A stretch of 13,725 nt of DNA from an uncultured Opitutia bacterium (lineage in GTDB: Bacteria > Verrucomicrobiota > Verrucomicrobiia > Opitutales > UBA953): assembly GCA_903895475.1 (NCBI GenBank), contig CAITUF010000290.1, positions 1 to 13,725 of the forward strand. The letters run 5' to 3'. Every line of letters begins with the position of its first letter. Position 1 is the first letter of the stretch. The notes beneath the pieces were generated by a model, which saw only the letters and a program-made list of their open reading frames with translations, searched no databases and was not told where the DNA came from. A program made the position numbers and the translations under genes. This document shows positions 6,636-13,725 of the stretch, one piece after another.

Positions 6636-8549
6636 ATGCAACTCACCTGGATTGATTGGGCCATCGTCATCGCATCGATTCTGATCTGCTTTGTGCCAGC
6701 GCTTTTCTACGCCAAGCGCTCGAGTGAAAGTACCTCCGAGTTCTTTGCCTCTGGACGCTCGGTACCCTGGTGGCTCGCCGGCCTTTCGATGGTCGCCACG
6801 ACCTTCTCATCCGACACTCCGAACTGGGTCACCGAGCAGGTTCGTAAATACGGCGTCGCGGGCAACTGGCAGTGGTGGGCCTTCGTACTCACGGGCGTGG
6901 CCACGGTCTTCTTCTTTGCCCGCCTCTGGCGCCGTTCGGGCGTCATGACCGACCTCGAGTTCTACGAGCATCGCTACTCCGGTAAGGCCGCTTCATTAGT
7001 CCGTGGCTTCCGCGCGGTCTACCTCGGGTTCTTCTTTAACTGCTTCATTATGGGCATGGTGACTTTGGCCGCCTGTAAGATCGCTAACATCCTCTTCGGG
7101 ATGCCTGCGTGGCAGACGATTGTCATTTGCGGGGTACTCAACGTCGTCTTCGCCGCCCACTCCGGCCTCTGGGGCGTGCTGATCATCGATATGATTCAGT
7201 TCTTCATCAAGATGACGGCGGTCTTCGCAGCAGCTTGGTTTTCACTCGTCGAGGTCGGCGAGCGCCTGGTCGGTAAGGGCGCGGGCGGCTGGGCGGGCCT
7301 CAAGGCCTTGGTTGAGAAGCTTTCGACTCAACAGGTCGTCACGACCGACGGCGTACCCGTGATGTCGGTGATTAATGGTTCAGGCCAGCCGTTCCTGGAC
7401 ATGCTCCCGAATTTCACGATGTCGGAGCTGGCGTTGATGATCTTCATCTTGCCGATCGCTATTGGTTGGTGGGCCAACTGGTACCCGGGCGCTGAGCCCG
7501 GCGGTGGCTCCTACATCGCCCAGCGTATGCTGGCCTCGAAGTCCGAGAAGGATTCCCTCGGCGGCACGCTCTTCTTCAACATCGCGCACTACGTGCTTCG
7601 TCCGTGGCCTTGGATCATTACCGCCCTGTGTTCGATTATCGTTTATCCCGACTTGGCCTCGATCAAGTCCGCCTTCCCGGCGGCTGATGTCGCCCTGATT
7701 GGTCATGACTCGGCCTTCCCGGCGATGCTCAAGTTCCTGCCGGTGGGCTTCGTCGGCCTGATGGTCGGCGGCCTCATTGCGGCGAACTCTTCCACGATTC
7801 TGACGCACCTTAACTGGGGCTCCTCTTACCTCGTGCACGACTTCTATCGTCGCTTCATCAATAAGGATGCCACCGAAGGCCATTACATCAACGTGGGACG
7901 TCTCTCCACGGTCGTCCTCTACGTCTTCGCCGCGGTTCTGAGCCTCTTCATGACGTCTGCCCAGCAGGCGTTCGAGGTGCTTCTCTCCATCGGTGCAGGT
8001 ACGGGCCTGATTTACATCGCCCGCTGGTTCTGGTGGCGCGTCTCGGCTTGGTGTGAAATCGTCGCCATGGTGATGTCGCTCGTTACCTCCTTGGCGGTAC
8101 CTCTACTGATGCCTGACGACGGTTTCGCTACCCGTACCATCGTGCAGGTTGCGATTACGACGCTTGCTTGGCTGATCACAGCCTATGTCGGTCCGGAAAC
8201 GGATCGTGCGACGCTGATTTCCTTCTACCGCAAGGTGAAGCCGGTGGGTCCAGGCTGGACCGATATCCGTGCGGCGGCGGGTGTGACGGACGCTGAAGTC
8301 GCCCAAGAGAATCGGATTGGCTCCGCTCTCCTCGGCTGGATTTCGGGCTGCGTGGTTATCTGGTCCTCGCTCTTCGCCATCGGTAACTTCCTCTACTCCT
8401 CGGGCGATCCCACTCGCCTCAAGATGGCTTGGATCCTGACGGCCGTCTTTGCTGTCAGCGGCTACGTCCTCTTGAAGGTGACCCAGCAGCTCTGGGCGGA
8501 CAGCACGGCCTCCCAAGCCCGCGAAGACGACCGCCTCAAGCAGGGCTAA
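6636..8549 (+). CDS. Sodium:solute symporter (SSS family)
   Basis: The protein has 637 aa and is very hydrophobic, with roughly 13-15 membrane segments beginning at residues 8-25. Its pattern is that of the sodium:solute symporter family (SSS, TC 2.A.21): FFASGRSVPWWLAGLSM at 36-52 followed by VATTFSSDTP in the first core helix, SGLWGVLIIDMIQFF at 176-190, and AANSSTILTHLNWGSS at 382-397. The last is in the position of the helix that contributes serine/threonine ligands to the second sodium site. A region of about 60 residues (205-265) is probably an extra-membrane loop. The length is slightly above the usual 500-600 aa because of extra C-terminal helices. The substrate cannot be read from the sequence; the neighbouring propeller and cytochrome genes suggest a sugar or sugar acid. 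The gene follows the propeller gene by 85 bases that contain two hairpins, so expression may be separately tuned. There is no Shine-Dalgarno before the ATG. Confidence 0.93.
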   Translation: MQLTWIDWAIVIASILICFVPALFYAKRSSESTSEFFASGRSVPWWLAGLSMVATTFSSDTPNWVTEQVRKYGVAGNWQWWAFVLTGVATVFFFARLWRRSGVMTDLEFYEHRYSGKAASLVRGFRAVYLGFFFNCFIMGMVTLAACKIANILFGMPAWQTIVICGVLNVVFAAHSGLWGVLIIDMIQFFIKMTAVFAAAWFSLVEVGERLVGKGAGGWAGLKALVEKLSTQQVVTTDGVPVMSVINGSGQPFLDMLPNFTMSELALMIFILPIAIGWWANWYPGAEPGGGSYIAQRMLASKSEKDSLGGTLFFNIAHYVLRPWPWIITALCSIIVYPDLASIKSAFPAADVALIGHDSAFPAMLKFLPVGFVGLMVGGLIAANSSTILTHLNWGSSYLVHDFYRRFINKDATEGHYINVGRLSTVVLYVFAAVLSLFMTSAQQAFEVLLSIGAGTGLIYIARWFWWRVSAWCEIVAMVMSLVTSLAVPLLMPDDGFATRTIVQVAITTLAWLITAYVGPETDRATLISFYRKVKPVGPGWTDIRAAAGVTDAEVAQENRIGSALLGWISGCVVIWSSLFAIGNFLYSSGDPTRLKMAWILTAVFAVSGYVLLKVTQQLWADSTASQAREDDRLKQG

Positions 8550-8565
8550 GCGTAAGCACAGTCAC

Positions 8566-8600
8566 AAAAAAGGGCCGGCATTTGCCGGCCCCTTTTGTTT
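8566..8600. terminator. Bidirectional terminator between convergent units
   Basis: GGGCCGGC at 8572-8579 pairs with GCCGGCCC at 8584-8591 over the loop ATTT. After one bulged C (8592) the stem is extended by four A-T pairs. An A-run lies on the left (8566-8571) and T-runs on the right (8593-8596, 8598-8600), so each strand reads a GC-rich stem followed by U residues. It lies between the symporter stop (8549) and the convergent gene's stop (8609). Confidence 0.88.
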
Positions 8601-8608
8601 GGCCAAGT

Positions 8609-9757
8609 TCAATTGGAGTGCAGGCGGTAGGTGTCGTCCCATAAGGGGGGTTCTTTCGAAAGGGGGTTGAGCTCTTGCCAGCGCAGGTTGGTCTTGAAGT
8701 CGTACTCCAAGTTACGGTCGTTGGGTGTTGGGTTGTAAAAGAACATGAATCCGTTGCCTGCGCCCCGAGGGGAGACGATTTTGGCGAAGTGGGCCGACAC
8801 CACATTGCCGTCCTTGTCCAACTGGGTGCGCACGCGCAGGAACAGCCCGTTGTTCTTGATCTTGTCGCGATAGTTGGAGAGGTTGGCTCGGTTTGAATGG
8901 TAGTCTTTAACTTCCTTTAGGGTCAGTTCTTCGACGTATCCTTCCTCGGGTGCCTTATGTGGAACGGTTAATTTACAATAGGGCCAAAACTGCGCGCTCA
9001 GGATGATGCCGTCCCCTTTATTCGGGAATCGATACGTTACGGAGTGAGTCCAGTCTCCGTAGCGGACTTTGCCTTCATCCATCGTATCAAGCCCTCGATT
9101 TACGTCCACTACTGCGCTTCGTTCAGTCCAAGCGTCTTTAAAACCACGAAAGACGCTGGTGACCCTGATAGTGAAATCCATTCGCTTGCCTTGTCCGTGC
9201 GGCGGCATCGGTTCAAGCAGTTCGGCATCGTAGCCCACTTCGGTGATAGCCAAGTCAGGTAATCTCGGGTCGGCCGGCTCCGTATCTTTAAGCCCGTTGA
9301 CCCGGCGGTGACTAAAGCCTCCTGACTTTGCCTTCAGGGGGATGGGCTTGCGGACGTAGGGCAGGGTGACTTTCAGCGTGAGCTTAGGCTCTTCGAAATG
9401 GAGGAAGTCCTGCTGAGTGACGGTGACGTCGTAAGACTTCCAGCCGGCCGCCGCATCGCTGTTGCTTAAGCTGACGCGCATATCCGTGGTGAAGAAGTAA
9501 GGCAGGTCTTTGCAGATCAAGCGGCCGTTTGGATCGGCTACCCAGTCATCGCCACCGTGTCGGCCGTTTTTGGGATTGAAACTGATGCTGTCCCCGCGGG
9601 CGCCTGCTAACGGCTTACCGTCTTCATCAACAACGTGGATGGTCAGTTCCTTGGGGGAGGCGGTCAGTCGCTGGCTTTTCTCCTTATAGGTTTCGGCGTG
9701 TCCTGAAAGTGCGCAGGCGCTGGCGAGCACCATGACCACGAGGGAGGAAGTTCTCAT
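8609..9757 (-). CDS. Secreted protein of unknown function, partner of the upstream hydrolase
   Basis: The protein has 382 aa. I do not recognise a named family for the whole protein. Residues 1-21 look like a signal peptide (LASACALSGHA then ET); C14 does not sit in a good lipobox. Residues about 36-135 resemble a carboxypeptidase-regulatory or Ig-like beta domain (ELTIHVVDEDGKPLAGA). The rest is mixed and beta-rich with distinctive blocks: MDFTIRVTSVFRGF near 193-206, GLFLRVRTQLDKDGNVVSA at 304-322, and FFYNPTPNDRNLEYDF at 339-354. No membrane segment follows the signal. Its ATG overlaps the stop of the 931-aa hydrolase gene (ATGA at 9757-9754), indicating translational coupling and probably matched amounts. 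A chaperone, inhibitor/immunity or binding partner for that hydrolase is possible, but this is inference only. Confidence 0.82.
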   Translation of the reverse strand: MRTSSLVVMVLASACALSGHAETYKEKSQRLTASPKELTIHVVDEDGKPLAGARGDSISFNPKNGRHGGDDWVADPNGRLICKDLPYFFTTDMRVSLSNSDAAAGWKSYDVTVTQQDFLHFEEPKLTLKVTLPYVRKPIPLKAKSGGFSHRRVNGLKDTEPADPRLPDLAITEVGYDAELLEPMPPHGQGKRMDFTIRVTSVFRGFKDAWTERSAVVDVNRGLDTMDEGKVRYGDWTHSVTYRFPNKGDGIILSAQFWPYCKLTVPHKAPEEGYVEELTLKEVKDYHSNRANLSNYRDKIKNNGLFLRVRTQLDKDGNVVSAHFAKIVSPRGAGNGFMFFYNPTPNDRNLEYDFKTNLRWQELNPLSKEPPLWDDTYRLHSN

Positions 9758-12549
9758 CGGCTTTGCTCGATCATGTAAGTGAAGAACGGGTGCACGTAGG
9801 GCAGGGCGGCGTTCTTGAAGTCGCTGTGCAGCCAGCGCTCTTTGGTCTCTTTACTGCCATGCCCCTGTTCCGGCCAGGCTGTCGAGCGACCCGCTATCTC
9901 CAGGTTGTAGTTCACGAAGGTTACAGTCTGTACGTTTCCTGTCGCTACTAAGGGGCCGCCGCCGGCCGCATACGTACTCGCAGGGATGCCTCTCGCCAGC
10001 ATGTCGTACCAGGTATTCTTTCGGTCCAAGGCCCATTCGATTTGGTACAGCATGCCTGCGCCGTAGTGCATAGATTCTTCCGTGAAAGGGCGGAAAAAGG
10101 GACGGGCGATTAAATGCTCATTGGTAATGTACTTAACGGTATCCTCCGGGCTCATGGTTTGTCGGATTGGTGGCCAGGCCCAGATGTTATTGGTATCCCA
10201 ATCGCCGTTGAACCCCCACCCGCCTTGTCGTTCCGATACCGCTAAGGCGGATAGGCTGTAGTTACCCTTCAGGAGTTCTTGGGTCTTCCACGCGCCCTCC
10301 CCCAAGCGGGATAGGTTCTCCCAGAGGCCCGCGTTCTTCATCGTGTCCGGGCACTTGGCCACTTCGTCTCCAGTGGAGTAGCAGTTAATGGCGTATTTAC
10401 CCTGAGTGATCGCTTCAAAGCGCCTTCTCCATGTGATGTTTTGACGCCGATCTCCCTCCGGGAAAGGTAATTTATGCCATTCCGAGGCAAAGAGACGGGA
10501 GTTATACGGCCTCCAAGATTCTTCGGTCATTTCCTTGGACTGTTCTGCGTCATTGAACCCATAAGCCTCCGCGGCGACGGCGGCATTGACCATGAGGTAG
10601 CGATGCGGGATGAATTTACTTTCCTGGAGGGCATGCGAAGCTACCACGTTGCCGAGGCTGTGCCCAATGAGGGTGGTATTTCCGAAGTCCAGAAACCCCA
10701 GCGACCCGGTTAAGGCATCACCCGTTTGGAAGGCATTGAAGACGCCTTTGTGGTAGTCTAGCCCCGTATCTCCGTACCAACTCACGCCCACGAAGCGGGC
10801 CTTGCTGCCCATGGCATAGAGGCGCTTGAAGGTCTCCGCCTGCCAGCCTTTCGCCCTATCGCAGTCGACGTTGTAGCCGTGGAGGAAGACGATCCACTGG
10901 TCCGAGCTTTCGTCGTCGGGCAAGCCGCTGGGTGTGCCCGTATTCGTCGCTCGGGCGTCACCCGGTGGGGTTAAGAGGTTACGTCCCGATGTGTCGGTGC
11001 AGATGCGCGTCAGGTCGATGTGTCGGAACATGTCTGTGATGTTGCTCACGGCGATCTTCAGCGGAATTGAGGCTACAACTTGGCCGCCCTTGGTGACCTG
11101 TAATTCCAGTGGACGGGGGGAGCCTCCGCGGCCTTCCAGTAAGACGACACCATGTCCTAACTGCTCGATGCGCGTCACCCAAGCGTCGGGTAGTTCTAGG
11201 TTGCCAGCCGAATCGAGATTCAGGACGGCGGCCTTATCTACGCCGCTGGCGAGGTCCGCCCCGAACGCCATCAGATTGGGCGTCGTATGGATCTTCCTCG
11301 CCTCCACTGGCGTCAGGGCAGTGAGCACGAAGTTGATGGCGGACTCCGGCTGATGGAGGCGATAGCGGTAGCCGTCCGTTGTCGGTAGTAGGCGCACGAC
11401 TTCCGCGATGGCAAGATTCAGCGGAAAGAAGTCCGCCAAGTCCCGTTGGCCTTGGATGCCACGTTCCGTGAAGTTGTTATAGGTCTTCTCCGTGACGAGC
11501 GGGGTGTTAGGTCCACCCGACTCATAGGTATTTTCGACGACCGGAGGGCGGCCAGGGACGTCGGCATCATTGGACTGGTGGTCGCCGGCGTCGCGATCGT
11601 CGTTAATCCACAGGCGCCAGGGTTTGCCCGCTGCGGGGGCCTCGCCGGCGGAGATGACACCATCGCGGTTAGCGTCCACCTCGAGCGTGGCCGAGACCAC
11701 GGAAACGTTATCAATCAAACACCCGTAGGTCGTATTAGCGACGGGCACGAAGTTCACCGTTACGCCAGCCGTGGCCTGTTCAGCGGTTAAGCTAAAGGCG
11801 AGGGTGGCGATGCCCCAGCCAGCCGCAGACTGCGCAGGGATATCGGTGCGTACGATAGTCATGCCGGCAGCGTCGGTCACAGAGACCCAATAGGCGTTCT
11901 TGCCAGCCTGCGGGGAGCCGCGGCCGCACTGGTTCCAGTGCACTAGGTAGCCACCCGCGCGCAAAGTAGTGAGACGCTGTTTGATTCCGAAGTGCCCCTT
12001 CGAGGCGTCGAGCTCGATGAACTGGTTTCCCTGGTTGGACCATGCCTCGATTTGCGTCCCTTGGTAGGCGCTCCAGCCAGCGACCTTTCCGGCCGCTAGG
12101 TAATCCCATTTAAATGCTCCGCCGAAGTAGCCGCTACTGGTGCCCGCCGAACGGGCTAGATTGAGCGTGGCTGCAAAATCACCGTTCTTTAAAAGGTTTA
12201 GCGCTTGGCGGGTGAGTTGCACCGTGCGCGGTGGCAGGCCGGGCACCGGTTTAGGGCGCGGCGGGTCGTTGGGGTTGGTGGGGTCGGTCCCGAGCAGGAG
12301 CTCTTCGCGATCCGAATAGCCATCGCCGTCGGTATCTGCGTTCGTCGGGTCGGTCCCGGCGAGCAACTCCTCGACCAGCGTCAGGCCGTCCCCGTCTTCA
12401 TCAGACAAGCGTTGCTCAAGGTCATCTGGGCTGAGTCCAGGAGGGGCCTCCGTTATGGCTGGTGCTGGGTTGCTCGGGAGTTCGAGCGCACGGATGGCGG
12501 TGGCGGCGGCGAGGAGAAAGAAGAGGGTGGTTTTCACCCCCTTCAGCAT
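9754..12549 (-). CDS. Large secreted alpha/beta-hydrolase (lipase/esterase-like) with TSP3 calcium repeats
   Basis: The protein has 931 aa. Residues 1-22 form a signal peptide. Residues 50-93 carry two thrombospondin-type-3-like calcium repeats (DEDGDG, DTDGDG, each ending GTDPTN). Residues about 115-288 look like a jelly-roll carbohydrate-binding or adhesion domain (LLKNGDFA ... LIDNVSVVSA). At 291-332 a second acidic, calcium-type segment follows (DANRDGVISAGE, INDDRDAG, NDADVPG). Residues about 550-915 form the alpha/beta-hydrolase: the HGYN oxyanion loop at 557-560, the nucleophile elbow GHSLGN at 629-634 with S631, and candidate acid D728 and base H908 (WLHSD). A lipase or esterase acting outside the cell is the best reading; the substrate is unknown. 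The gene lies 84 bases after galM on the same strand with no clear terminator between them, and overlaps the next gene by 4 bases. Confidence 0.87.
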   Translation of the reverse strand: MLKGVKTTLFFLLAAATAIRALELPSNPAPAITEAPPGLSPDDLEQRLSDEDGDGLTLVEELLAGTDPTNADTDGDGYSDREELLLGTDPTNPNDPPRPKPVPGLPPRTVQLTRQALNLLKNGDFAATLNLARSAGTSSGYFGGAFKWDYLAAGKVAGWSAYQGTQIEAWSNQGNQFIELDASKGHFGIKQRLTTLRAGGYLVHWNQCGRGSPQAGKNAYWVSVTDAAGMTIVRTDIPAQSAAGWGIATLAFSLTAEQATAGVTVNFVPVANTTYGCLIDNVSVVSATLEVDANRDGVISAGEAPAAGKPWRLWINDDRDAGDHQSNDADVPGRPPVVENTYESGGPNTPLVTEKTYNNFTERGIQGQRDLADFFPLNLAIAEVVRLLPTTDGYRYRLHQPESAINFVLTALTPVEARKIHTTPNLMAFGADLASGVDKAAVLNLDSAGNLELPDAWVTRIEQLGHGVVLLEGRGGSPRPLELQVTKGGQVVASIPLKIAVSNITDMFRHIDLTRICTDTSGRNLLTPPGDARATNTGTPSGLPDDESSDQWIVFLHGYNVDCDRAKGWQAETFKRLYAMGSKARFVGVSWYGDTGLDYHKGVFNAFQTGDALTGSLGFLDFGNTTLIGHSLGNVVASHALQESKFIPHRYLMVNAAVAAEAYGFNDAEQSKEMTEESWRPYNSRLFASEWHKLPFPEGDRRQNITWRRRFEAITQGKYAINCYSTGDEVAKCPDTMKNAGLWENLSRLGEGAWKTQELLKGNYSLSALAVSERQGGWGFNGDWDTNNIWAWPPIRQTMSPEDTVKYITNEHLIARPFFRPFTEESMHYGAGMLYQIEWALDRKNTWYDMLARGIPASTYAAGGGPLVATGNVQTVTFVNYNLEIAGRSTAWPEQGHGSKETKERWLHSDFKNAALPYVHPFFTYMIEQSR
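12271..12402 (-). repeat. Two TSP3-type calcium-binding repeats
   Basis: This region encodes two 22-residue units of the secreted hydrolase (residues 50-71 and 72-93). Each begins with an aspartate-rich loop (DEDGDG or DTDGDG) and ends in EEL..GTDPTN. Such units bind calcium in thrombospondin-type-3 arrays and are common spacers in secreted bacterial proteins. Confidence 0.85.
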
Positions 12550-12574
12550 AGCCGTCCCGCATTAAAAACAATAA

Positions 12575-12601
12575 CTAGACTCTAATACTCATTCCCTAGA
12601 C
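12575..12601. repeat. CTAGAC direct repeat upstream of the hydrolase gene
   Basis: CTAGAC occurs at 12575-12580 and again at 12596-12601, 21 bases apart (about two helical turns), in the 84-base gap upstream of the hydrolase gene. The spacing would suit a protein binding one face of DNA, but a six-base repeat can arise by chance. No clear promoter boxes were identified in this gap. Confidence 0.2.
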
Positions 12602-12633
12602 GCCTGACCTTTGCCGGGGCTGGGGCCATGGCT

Positions 12634-13725
12634 TCAGCGACCAAAACGATAAATCATCCGTTGGCGGTAGTACTCGCCTGGGCGCAACACGCCAGAGGGA
12701 TAGCCGGCGCGGTGGAAGGACGCTTGATTAGGAGAGTCAGGGAAGAGTCCCGGCTCGAGGCAGAAGCCATGGCGGTAACTGAACTTTCGTTCCGCTCGGC
12801 CAGTGATCGAGCCATCGAGAAAATTACCGGCGTAGAACTGAATTCCCGGGGCGTCGGTGAGGACTTCCAGCGAACGTCCGGAACTAGCTTCCGTGACGCG
12901 GGCAGCGAGGCGGAGGCCGGTGGGGCTGCCGAGGTCGAAGCAGTGATCGTAGCCGCCGGCCAAGCGGAGTTGGCGGTGCTCGGCGTTAATATCTTGGCCG
13001 ATGCGGCGCGCGTGGCGGAAGTCGAAGGGCGTGCCCTCAACGGTGGCACGTTCGCCCGTCGCAATCAACGTGGCGTCGGTCGGGATGAAGCGTTCCGCTG
13101 GAATCGTCAGCGTGTGATCAAGGATGTCCCCCTTGCCGGCGAGGTTGAAGAACGCATGGTTCGTTAGGTTACACAACGTCGGCGCATCCGTCGTTCCAGC
13201 GAAGTCGATACGCAGTTCGTTGGAGTCGTGGGGCAGGGTGTAGGTGACCGCGACCGTGAGGTTTCCGGGGTGGCCTTCGTCGCCCGCTGGGCTGACGTGC
13301 GTGAAGCGAACGGCGCTGGCCCCGCTGACGGATAGGACCTCCGCGGACCAGACTCGCGTGTGCATGGCGTGGGTGCCTCCGTGGAGGTGTTGACCATTAT
13401 TATTTTGGGTTACCTGGAAGTCCTGTCCATCGATGCTAAAACGGCCGGCGCGGAGACGGTTGGCGTAGCGACCGACGGTGCTACCGAGGTAGGCGTTGTG
13501 GTGGACGTAGCCATCGACGTGGTCGTGGCCCAAGGTAACCTCGCCGACTTCGCCCCGGCGGTCGGGTACGCGGACGGAAGTGAGGGTGGCGCCGTATTCA
13601 CTGATCGCCACGCTCATGCCACGTCCGTTATTCAGGACATGTAGCCGGATGGATTTGCCATTAACCTGGCCGTGGATGCGTGACCGATGACCGGAGACGC
13701 GCTGGCGAGCGAAGGCGACGACGAG
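12634..13725 (-). CDS. galM: Aldose 1-epimerase (mutarotase), 5' end beyond right edge
   Basis: The frame is open from the right edge to a TGA at 12634-12636 (363 codons). It matches GalM, which interconverts alpha and beta anomers of aldoses such as galactose and glucose. Numbering from the first in-window codon: SEYGATLTSVRVPDR at about 42-56, NGQHLHGG near 110-117, TNHAFFNLAG at 188-197 with catalytic H190, GGYDHCFDLG with D260, and FCLEPGLFPDSPN with catalytic base E324. An internal ATG at 13617 would remove HGQVNGKSIRLHVLNNGRG, which aligns with the normal first strands of the family, and no ATG, GTG or TTG lies in frame between 13617 and the edge. The true start is therefore probably just outside the window. 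No signal peptide is visible in the part present. It precedes the secreted hydrolase on the same strand. Confidence 0.93.
   Translation of the reverse strand, partial: LVVAFARQRVSGHRSRIHGQVNGKSIRLHVLNNGRGMSVAISEYGATLTSVRVPDRRGEVGEVTLGHDHVDGYVHHNAYLGSTVGRYANRLRAGRFSIDGQDFQVTQNNNGQHLHGGTHAMHTRVWSAEVLSVSGASAVRFTHVSPAGDEGHPGNLTVAVTYTLPHDSNELRIDFAGTTDAPTLCNLTNHAFFNLAGKGDILDHTLTIPAERFIPTDATLIATGERATVEGTPFDFRHARRIGQDINAEHRQLRLAGGYDHCFDLGSPTGLRLAARVTEASSGRSLEVLTDAPGIQFYAGNFLDGSITGRAERKFSYRHGFCLEPGLFPDSPNQASFHRAGYPSGVLRPGEYYRQRMIYRFGR

Noticed and set aside
9715..9757. Lipoprotein signal on the 382-aa protein
   Set aside because: A cysteine occurs at residue 14 within LASAC, but the preceding residues do not match a good lipobox and the hydrophobic stretch before it is short; ordinary cleavage after GHA is more likely.
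8609..12549. Type VI effector-immunity pair (lipase effector with periplasmic immunity protein)
   Set aside because: The hydrolase has its own N-terminal signal peptide and calcium repeats, and no VgrG, PAAR or adaptor gene is present. This favours an ordinary secreted enzyme over a type VI cargo.
12628..13167. 179-codon plus-strand open frame at the right end
   Set aside because: It is antisense to galM, which has all the expected catalytic motifs. The frame shows no domain and arises from codon bias.

Overview
The window is a densely coded, fairly GC-rich bacterial segment. It most resembles a member of the PVC group, probably a Verrucomicrobiota bacterium of the Opitutales kind. The reasons are family-level: an exported cytochrome c with a PA14-like domain beside a secreted sugar-dehydrogenase-like beta-propeller and a sodium:solute symporter, exported ClpP-like proteins, and a very large secreted hydrolase with thrombospondin-type-3 calcium repeats. 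This placement is inference; there is no rRNA gene here to confirm it. No tRNA, insertion sequence, CRISPR array or phage gene was seen. All intergenic gaps are under 90 bases.

Layout. (1) 1-693, minus: the N-terminal 231 codons of phosphatidylserine decarboxylase (psd), running off the left edge. (2) 762-3398, plus: two tandem paralogous genes for exported ClpP-like serine proteases, each with a signal peptide, an alanine- and charge-rich coiled coil, a ClpP-like fold with a recognisable Ser-His-Asp triad, a proline-rich linker and a shared C-terminal WW-x-YDP tail. A strong intrinsic terminator ends this pair. (3) 3476-8549, plus: a putative periplasmic oxidation and uptake set consisting of a cytochrome c/PA14 protein, a beta-propeller protein and a sodium:solute symporter. 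A 16-bp stem-loop lies directly before the symporter start. (4) 8566-8600: a GC-rich hairpin with an A-tract on one side and a T-tract on the other, serving as terminator for two convergent units. (5) 12549 down to 8609, minus: a secreted 931-aa alpha/beta-hydrolase overlapping by ATGA with a 382-aa secreted protein of unknown function. (6) 13725 down to 12634, minus: aldose 1-epimerase (galM), whose 5' end lies beyond the right edge.

How the genes may work together (inference): the propeller protein could oxidise a sugar or related compound outside the inner membrane and pass electrons to the cytochrome c, while the symporter imports substrate or product; the epimerase would fit the same carbohydrate theme. 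The ClpP-like pair is the most unusual part. It keeps the ClpP active site but appears to be exported, away from any ATP-driven Clp unfoldase, and carries a coiled coil and an aromatic tail that canonical ClpP lacks. None of the starts that can be inspected has a clear Shine-Dalgarno sequence; several have short A/T-rich leaders ending in TTAATATG or similar.
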